Of a DNA stretch of 11,523 nucleotides, positions 5,983 to 11,523 are shown piece after piece (the stretch's first letter is position 1; every line of letters starts with the position of its first letter). The stretch comes from an uncultured Flavobacteriaceae bacterium (GTDB lineage: Bacteria > Bacteroidota > Bacteroidia > Flavobacteriales > Flavobacteriaceae): NCBI GenBank assembly GCA_947311745.1, contig CAMZLT010000154.1, forward strand, positions 1 to 11,523, read 5' to 3'. A program made the position numbers and the translations under genes. The notes under the pieces are model-generated. The model saw only the letters and a program-made list of their open reading frames with translations. It had not been told where the DNA came from and did no database searches.

Positions 5983-7755
5983 ATGCTAAAAAGAATTTGG
6001 AATAAAGGAATAAAACAGAAAATATTTTTGATAATCCTATTGCTAATCATACTATTTGTATTATTTGTTTTGCGAGATGATTATCAACCTGCACTCTTAT
6101 TCTTGCGAAAATATATTTTTATTATTTTATTAAGTTTGTTTGTATTTCTACTTTCTTTTCGTGGTTTGCGAAAAGCAGCTACTATTGGTAAAAAAATAGG
6201 AATATTTGTGTTTATGCTATTATTTTTTAGTGTTCTATATTTCGTAGGTGCAAAGACAGGGATGTACGCATATATGCAAAAATATAATATTTATAAAAAT
6301 TTAGATTTAACCGAAATTGACAAATTACCTACTTCACGAAACGAACGAATTCAGCCGTACAATAATATAAAAACAATGGCTTACGAATCTATTGGCGAAA
6401 CCGAAGAAATATCCGAACCGCAACTAGTTCGTATTGATGGTGAAAATAAATGGACAATGGCTGTGCAACCTGCAAAAGAGTATGTATGGCAACGTGTTAG
6501 TGATGATATTGAGGAATTATTCTCTGTGCCAAGCACGACTGCTTTTCCTAGATTTGCAGGTGAAAACAGAATAAAAGTACCTTTTTCAATTGGCGAATCG
6601 TTATCGTTTAGTAGAAATATATACAATGCCGTTGTACAAAAATTTAATTTATTTCAATTGTTTAATTTAGAACCAGGAGAAGTTTTTTATATGAAAAACG
6701 ACGCTGAAAAATGGGTCGAGGTAGTTAGCCTTACTAAATGGAAAGGTTTTTTCTTTCCGTATCCAACTTTTGGAGGTGTTATGGTGATTGATAGCGGAAA
6801 ACATACGACAAAGGATTATTTTGAGCGTGTTCTTTTTGGAAAAGGGACATATATTAGTCCGAAAGAAATGAAAAAATATCCGTTTTTACAAAAACAAAAT
6901 ATTTTATCTGAAAAAATATCTCGTTTAGAAGCAGAATCCTTAAAATTCTTAGGGGGATTTCAAGATCCGCTACCTTGGAACATGAAAACATCGGTTAAAA
7001 TACCAGATTTAAAAGACGATCAAAATCAACAACCTTTTGTAACGGATTTTGATTTTACAACAGCAAACACCAAAGGTTATAAAGGCTTGTACCATTGGTT
7101 TGGCTTAGAACCAATAGGTGAGGAGCGAACAAGTTTGGCGTACTCTGTTTTTATTCCTTCAGACGGAAGTAAAAATATTTTATATTATAACCATTCTAGG
7201 CGAAAAGAGGGATTTGCTGGCGTTTCAGCAATGCCTTTAAAGGTAATGGAATCTAAAAAAAATTACGATTGGAATTTAAATAAACCAGTAGAATTTAGAC
7301 CATATATAAAGGATATTGCAGGAAAACGCAGAATGTTTGTTTTATCTACAATTGCTGCAAAACGAGATAATAGTAAACGATTTGATGGTTCTGCAACTCC
7401 AGATTTAGCCATAGTTGATATGGAATATCGCGATGTAATTTGGGTAGATGTCAAAAAACCAGAACAATGGAATGCTACTATTTTAGAGCAATTGGGTTCT
7501 GTTTGGAAATCCTCTGAAAAAGATAACGATTTTTTTAAATTAAATCCTAATTTTGAATTACTTACGGATTCTGTTGTGAAGGATAGCTTAACCATGATGT
7601 CAAAAGATACAGTTATAGCAAGAGATAGTGTTAAAAATAAAGACATTAAAACAATAAACTTAAAGAATAAAATTAAGCTGTTAGAAGCAAAAAGAGATTC
7701 TCTAAAACTACTAAATTTGCAAAAAGAGATTGATAAATTAGAGAAAAAAGAATAA
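5983..7755 (+). CDS. inner-membrane protein of unknown function, three N-terminal TM helices
   Basis: I do not recognise this 590-aa protein. Three membrane helices are evident at about residues 13-30, 44-59 and 72-89. The first two flank a short loop (RDDYQPALLF), and positive charges at the start and after TM2 favour a cytoplasmic N-terminus. A large soluble domain (~110-520) follows and, by the positive-inside rule, would face the periplasm. It includes a 33-residue stretch rich in aromatics and glycine, GEVFYMKNDAEKW (232-244) through KWKGFFFPYPTFGGVMVID (252-270), and another at KGYKGLYHWFGLEPIGEE-like positions 364-381. The C-terminus (~528-590) is Ser/Asp/Lys-rich and then forms a probable coiled coil with leucines spaced through KIKLLEAKRDSLKLLNLQ (563-580). 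No enzyme motif or cysteine pair is seen. It starts 53 nt after the GshB-like gene on the same strand and may share its transcript. Confidence 0.8.
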   Translation: MLKRIWNKGIKQKIFLIILLLIILFVLFVLRDDYQPALLFLRKYIFIILLSLFVFLLSFRGLRKAATIGKKIGIFVFMLLFFSVLYFVGAKTGMYAYMQKYNIYKNLDLTEIDKLPTSRNERIQPYNNIKTMAYESIGETEEISEPQLVRIDGENKWTMAVQPAKEYVWQRVSDDIEELFSVPSTTAFPRFAGENRIKVPFSIGESLSFSRNIYNAVVQKFNLFQLFNLEPGEVFYMKNDAEKWVEVVSLTKWKGFFFPYPTFGGVMVIDSGKHTTKDYFERVLFGKGTYISPKEMKKYPFLQKQNILSEKISRLEAESLKFLGGFQDPLPWNMKTSVKIPDLKDDQNQQPFVTDFDFTTANTKGYKGLYHWFGLEPIGEERTSLAYSVFIPSDGSKNILYYNHSRRKEGFAGVSAMPLKVMESKKNYDWNLNKPVEFRPYIKDIAGKRRMFVLSTIAAKRDNSKRFDGSATPDLAIVDMEYRDVIWVDVKKPEQWNATILEQLGSVWKSSEKDNDFFKLNPNFELLTDSVVKDSLTMMSKDTVIARDSVKNKDIKTINLKNKIKLLEAKRDSLKLLNLQKEIDKLEKKE

Positions 7756-7849
7756 CTTATTGCATAACATACTTTATTTACAATACTAAATCGTTGTTTT
7801 TTTTAAGTTTTATCAGATAGCAATACTCATTTTATTTTATCTTTACCAA
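7756..7849 (+). promoter_or_regulatory. intergenic promoter region of the protease gene
   Basis: The 94-nt gap has a T8 run (7796-7804 region) and ends with TATCTTTA at 7838-7845, one base off the TAnnTTTG -7 element and only 4 nt before the ATG at 7850. If used, the transcript would be nearly leaderless, with a start at or just inside the coding region. No clear TTG sits at the right distance upstream, so this is a weak call. Confidence 0.3.
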
Positions 7850-9451
7850 ATGAAAAATTGTATATATATCATAATTTTACTTTTTGGTTTTAATGCCTTT
7901 GCTCAAGAACACGCTTGGGTGTTTTTTATAGATAAGCCAAATAGTGCTTCCTATTTTGCAAATCCATTGACGATGTTGTCGCAACGGGCAATTGATCGTA
8001 GAGTGCGACAGAATATTGCTTACGATTCAAAGGATATCCCTATTAATACTGCGTATATCAATCAAACAGATGCTGTTACTGGTATTGAAGTAAAAGCAAA
8101 GTCAAAATGGTTAAATGCTATTCATGTGATTGGTTTAGAGCAAGATATACGTGATTTGGAAAATTTTTCTTTTGTCGATCATGTTGAATTTGCTTCCAAT
8201 CTGATTACTAGAAGTAGTACTTCCAATAATGGAGAAAATACAGTTTTTGACGAAACAGTTACGTATAACTATGGAGGTTCTTTTAATCAAGTATCGCAAA
8301 TCGGAGTAGATTTTTTACATCAAAATGATTTTACAGGACAAGGAATACAAATTGCTGTTTTAGATGCTGGTTTTGGTGGAGTAGATACGTTTTCGGCTTT
8401 TCAGCGAATTAGAGATAATAATCAAATACTTGGTAGTTATAATTTTGTAGAACGAAATCAAAATTTGAATACTGCTAGTACACATGGTATGAGTGTGTTA
8501 TCAACAATTGTTGGTTACGTAGACAACGAATTAATTGGGACTGCAGTTGATGCTTCGGTATATTTATTTGTAACTGAGGATGCTATAAATGAGACGCCAT
8601 TAGAAGAATCTCTTTGGGTTGAAGCTGCTGAAAAAGCAGATAGTTTAGGCGTGGATATAATAAACACATCACTTGGTTATCAAGATTTTGATGAAGCAAA
8701 ATACGATCACGCATATAGCGATTTTAATGGTTCTACAACTTTTATTGCTCGTGGAGCAAGTATTTTGGCTTCTCGTGGAATAGTTTTAACTGTTTCGGCA
8801 GGAAATGATGGGAATGGCTTTCATTATATTGGTACTCCTGCTGATGCAACAGATGTACTAACCGTTGGATCTGTTGATGAATTTGGAAATATGTCCGATT
8901 TTAGCTCGTATGGTCCTAGTGCAGATAATCGTATTAAACCAGACGTTGTAGCAAAAGGGCAATTAGCAACAATTGTTAACAGTTCAGGAAATGTTGGTTT
9001 GTCAAATGGAACTTCTTTTTCATCGCCAATTATGTGTGGAGCAGTTGCTAGTTTATGGCAAGCTTTCCCTGATAAAACTAGTTATGAAATTATGCAAATG
9101 ATTCGTGAATCGGCACATTTATATAATGCTCCTGAGGATCATTTTGGGTATGGGATTCCTAATTTTCAAAATGTATATACCACTGCTAAAATTGATGATA
9201 ATACTGCTCTAGAACAATTGCTTATTTTTCCTAATCCAATAACCGATATTTTGTATATTTCTAGCTTGAATAACAAGGAAATTAAAACAATTTTATTGTA
9301 TAACAATATTGGAAGTTTAATTTTAAATAAAAACATTCAAAACACTGGTTTAGAATATATTAATACTAAAAATATAAATACAGGATTATATTATGCTAAA
9401 GTTGTATTTGCCGATAATTCTTTTGCAATTAAAAAAATAGTTAAACAATAA
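7850..9451 (+). CDS. secreted subtilisin-family (S8) serine protease with T9SS sorting domain
   Basis: A 533-aa secreted protease. Residues 1-18 are a signal peptide (hydrophobic IYIIILLFGF, cleavage after FNAFA before QE). Residues ~20-120 form an N-terminal propeptide-like domain. The catalytic domain (~150-445) shows the complete subtilase machinery: Asp172 in AVLDAGF, His212 in STHGMSVLST, the oxyanion Asn319 in VSAGND, and Ser389 in NGTSFSSPIM. The C-terminus (~458-533) is a type A T9SS sorting domain opening with IFPNPITD and closing with GLYYAKVVF and FAIKKIVKQ. The protein should therefore cross the outer membrane and be released or anchored, with the tail removed. Only four bases separate a -7-like element from the start. 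The next gene begins 13 nt after the stop, suggesting co-transcription. The substrate cannot be predicted from sequence. Confidence 0.95.
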   Translation: MKNCIYIIILLFGFNAFAQEHAWVFFIDKPNSASYFANPLTMLSQRAIDRRVRQNIAYDSKDIPINTAYINQTDAVTGIEVKAKSKWLNAIHVIGLEQDIRDLENFSFVDHVEFASNLITRSSTSNNGENTVFDETVTYNYGGSFNQVSQIGVDFLHQNDFTGQGIQIAVLDAGFGGVDTFSAFQRIRDNNQILGSYNFVERNQNLNTASTHGMSVLSTIVGYVDNELIGTAVDASVYLFVTEDAINETPLEESLWVEAAEKADSLGVDIINTSLGYQDFDEAKYDHAYSDFNGSTTFIARGASILASRGIVLTVSAGNDGNGFHYIGTPADATDVLTVGSVDEFGNMSDFSSYGPSADNRIKPDVVAKGQLATIVNSSGNVGLSNGTSFSSPIMCGAVASLWQAFPDKTSYEIMQMIRESAHLYNAPEDHFGYGIPNFQNVYTTAKIDDNTALEQLLIFPNPITDILYISSLNNKEIKTILLYNNIGSLILNKNIQNTGLEYINTKNINTGLYYAKVVFADNSFAIKKIVKQ

Positions 9452-9464
9452 AAAAACAATAATT

Positions 9465-10412
9465 TTGAATACTAAAATAACAGAACTTTTCGGAATAAAA
9501 TATCCTTTAATTCAAGCTGGAATGGTCTGGGTTAGTGGTTATAAATTGGCATCTACTGTTAGTAATGCAGGAGGGTTGGGAATTATCGGAGCAGGTTCTA
9601 TGTATCCGAATGTTTTATTAGAGCATATTAAAAAATGTAAACAAGCAACAGATAAGCCTTTTGCCGTTAATATTCCGTTATTTTATCCTGATTTAGATGA
9701 AATTATAAAAATTGTTATTGAAGAAAAAGTAAAAATTGTATTTACTTCAGCTGGAAATCCTAAATTATACACCAAACTTTTACAAGAAAACGAAATTAAA
9801 GTTGTACACGTTGTTAGCAGTGTAAAATTTGCTTTAAAATCACAAGAAGCTGGTGTGGATGCAGTTGTAGCAGAAGGTTTTGAAGCAGGAGGGCACAATG
9901 GGCGAGAAGAAACAACTACTTTGACTTTAATACCAATGGTAAAAAAAGAAATTGATATTCCACTTATTGCAGCAGGAGGAATTGCAACTGGTCGTGGTAT
10001 GTTAGCTGCACGAATTTTAGGAGCAGATGCTGTGCAAATTGGAAGTAGATTTGTAACTAGTTTTGAGTCCTCTGCTCATGATAATTTTAAGCAAGAAATT
10101 CTTAAAGCTAAAGATGGAGATACCATTTTAACACTTAAAGAATTAATTCCTGCAAGATTACTTAAAAATAAGTTTTACAGAGATTTAGAAAATTTATATA
10201 AAGAAAAAGCAAGTGTAGAGGATATTAAAAATCACTTAGGCAGAGCAAGGGCAAAATTAGGAATGTTTCAAGGAGATTTAGAGGAAGGTGAATTAGAAAT
10301 CGGACAAATTGCTGGTTTGATTGACGAAATAAAATCTGCAAAAGATATTGTTGACGAAATAGTTTCTGAATATAATTTTGCATTAAACGAATTTTCGGCA
10401 TTAAAATTGTAG
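9465..10412 (+). CDS. FMN-dependent nitronate monooxygenase / FabK-like enoyl-ACP reductase family
   Basis: A 315-aa cytoplasmic TIM-barrel flavoenzyme of the 2-nitropropane dioxygenase family. Motifs are QAGMVWVSGYKLASTVSNAG (17-36; FMN site near the N-terminus), VAEGFEAGGHNG (135-146; His144 is at the position of the catalytic or essential His in this family), and the phosphate-binding region PLIAAGGIATGRG (166-178) with GADAVQIGSRF (186-196). Nitronate monooxygenases and enoyl-ACP reductase FabK share this fold and these motifs, and the sequence alone does not separate them with confidence. The start is TTG at 9465: the frame has a stop at 9438-9440, there is no ATG or GTG between, and the next Met (residue 20) would remove the first strand and part of the flavin site. 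The 13-nt gap after the protease and 38-nt gap to the GIN-domain gene suggest one operon, without an obvious functional link. Confidence 0.88.
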   Translation: MNTKITELFGIKYPLIQAGMVWVSGYKLASTVSNAGGLGIIGAGSMYPNVLLEHIKKCKQATDKPFAVNIPLFYPDLDEIIKIVIEEKVKIVFTSAGNPKLYTKLLQENEIKVVHVVSSVKFALKSQEAGVDAVVAEGFEAGGHNGREETTTLTLIPMVKKEIDIPLIAAGGIATGRGMLAARILGADAVQIGSRFVTSFESSAHDNFKQEILKAKDGDTILTLKELIPARLLKNKFYRDLENLYKEKASVEDIKNHLGRARAKLGMFQGDLEEGELEIGQIAGLIDEIKSAKDIVDEIVSEYNFALNEFSALKL

Positions 10413-10450
10413 AAAATAAAGTAATTTTAATAAGATTAACAACAAAAGAT

Positions 10451-11278
10451 ATGAAAAAGAAATACATTTTAATCGGAATATTATTTATAAGTCTAACCGT
10501 GTTTTCGCAAAAATTAGCAAAAGTAAAAGGAAGTAAAAACGTTATTTTATCCGAAAGAGTATTTGATTCAATAAATAGTTTGGAGATTTATAAAAATTTA
10601 AAAATAAACATTATAAAAAGCGAAGAAAACAAATTGGTAATTTTTGCAGATGATAATTTACATGATATTGTACTAACCGATTTGAATAACGGAAAATTAG
10701 ATATTGACCTTAGCAATAGAATTTCGAGTAAAAAGAAATTTGAAATTACTCTATATTTAGCAACGGTTGAAAATATTACTCTTAATGATAACGCTGAATT
10801 AACCAATACTGAGTATCTTAAAAATACAGCAATATCGGTTGTTTTAAACGATAAATCGGAAGCAAACTTAATGTTGGAAGCCAAAAATATTACCATAGAA
10901 GCTAATAATCACGCAAAAGCAGAGTTGGTTTTAAAAGCAGATACTTTAAAAACGAACTTACAAGAAACAGCAAAAATTAAGGCAACTATTTCTTGCGATT
11001 TATTTATTGTAAATACCAATCAAAAAAGTAGTTTAACTCCGTTAGGAAAAGTTGAGAAAATGCTAATTACAGCAAAAAATTCAACAAAAGTAAAAGCGAC
11101 AAACCTTAAAGTAGATACAGCGGAATTAGTTGCCGAAAATTCGGCAAGTATATATATCAATGTAAATAAGAATTTAAGCATTGAAGCAGAAGGGAAATCC
11201 AAGACGTATATTTATGGTAATGCAAAAATTGATTTGGTGTCATTTAAAAATACCGCAAGTTTATTAAAGAAAGAGTAA
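10451..11278 (+). CDS. exported GIN-domain (DUF2807) protein, putative adhesin-like beta-helix
   Basis: A 275-aa protein with a signal peptide (MKKKYILIGILFISLTVFS, cleavage before Gln20), so it is exported at least to the periplasm. The mature part resembles the GIN/DUF2807 domain, called a putative auto-transporter adhesin head, which is common in Bacteroidota. Short beta-strand repeats alternate through the chain (for example LKINIIKSEEN, LVIFADDN, KLDIDLSNR, ITIEANNHAKAELVLKA, ELVAENSASIYINV, LSIEAEGKSKTYIYG), compatible with a right-handed beta-helix. There is no lipobox, no T9SS tail and no transmembrane segment after the signal peptide. The actual function of the domain is not established. 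It is the last gene of the protease-flavoenzyme-GIN run. Confidence 0.8.
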   Translation: MKKKYILIGILFISLTVFSQKLAKVKGSKNVILSERVFDSINSLEIYKNLKINIIKSEENKLVIFADDNLHDIVLTDLNNGKLDIDLSNRISSKKKFEITLYLATVENITLNDNAELTNTEYLKNTAISVVLNDKSEANLMLEAKNITIEANNHAKAELVLKADTLKTNLQETAKIKATISCDLFIVNTNQKSSLTPLGKVEKMLITAKNSTKVKATNLKVDTAELVAENSASIYINVNKNLSIEAEGKSKTYIYGNAKIDLVSFKNTASLLKKE

Positions 11279-11337
11279 TAATAGCTTGAATTTACAAAAC
11301 AATTTAATATATTTTTTGCATAAGCTTATTACCCCAC

Positions 11338-11523
11338 AAAATTCATCACTATATTATTATTTAGTTAAAGTGCAGTAAGCCAAATTATTAAAATACTTAT
11401 TTTACAATTTAATAATACCCAAATTTGAGAGAATTTGAAATTATCTTTATTCATCTGCTACATTTCAAAACCCTTGAAATACTAAGGCATTCCTTCGGCT
11501 TTTAAAATTTCACATCTAAACAA
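11338..11523 (+). repeat. dispersed intergenic repeat, copy 2 (continues to the window edge)
   Basis: Homologous to 2633-2762 in the same orientation. The left block 11338-11358 differs by one base of 21. The right block 11434-11457 is identical over 24 bases. TAATACC at 11413-11419 is shared, and the middle is diverged by substitutions and small gaps. Relative to copy 1, an extra 42 nt sits at 11458-11499 and contains a 7-bp hairpin (ATTTCAA 11462-11468 with TTGAAAT 11474-11480). After it the common tail resumes (11500-11523, ending CTAAACAA). The true right end may lie beyond the window. Confidence 0.68.

Noticed and set aside
11365..11454. 29-codon open frame on the minus strand inside repeat copy 2
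   Set aside because: The matching ATG in copy 1 (complement of 2738-2740) runs into a stop after 9 codons, and the indels between copies are not multiples of three, so coding is not what is conserved.

Overview
The window looks like chromosomal DNA of a marine-type Flavobacteriaceae bacterium (phylum Bacteroidota). The evidence is the very AT-rich sequence with A/T-ending codons, two secreted proteins with type IX secretion system (T9SS) C-terminal sorting domains, TAnnTTTG-type -7 promoter elements in place of classical -10 boxes, no Shine-Dalgarno sequences at the starts inspected, and Bacteroidota-typical families (GEVED, DUF937, GIN/DUF2807 domains). The genus cannot be fixed from this sequence alone.

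Layout. (1) 2-1846: the 3' part of a large T9SS-secreted protein (two CARDB-like repeats, a GEVED domain and a sorting domain), a small lipoprotein gene 7 nt downstream, then a strong hairpin terminator. (2) 1847-3420: a 2[4Fe-4S] ferredoxin gene (+) converging on a DUF937 gene (-). The 313-nt gap between them holds a perfect 28-bp inverted repeat and one copy of a dispersed intergenic repeat. (3) 3566-7755: a sodium:glutamate/aspartate-type symporter, a GshB-family ATP-grasp ligase and an unrecognised 590-aa membrane protein, all on + with gaps of 33 and 53 nt. (4) 7850-11278: a T9SS-exported subtilisin-family protease, an FMN-dependent nitronate monooxygenase/FabK-like enzyme with a TTG start, and an exported GIN-domain protein, again on + and closely spaced. 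(5) 11279-11523: an intergenic stretch with a second, diverged copy of the dispersed repeat.

How the genes may work together. The symporter could supply glutamate to the cell and the GshB-like enzyme could make a glutathione-type thiol, but no gshA is present here, so this link is inference. The two T9SS cargo proteins are expected outside the cell or on its surface, and the GIN protein beyond the inner membrane. The region otherwise reads as ordinary core genome. There is no phage, insertion sequence, CRISPR array, tRNA, rRNA or recognisable defence system. The signals least explained by the genes are the paired intergenic repeats (2633-2762 and 11338-11523), the perfect hairpin beside one of them, and the unassigned membrane protein.
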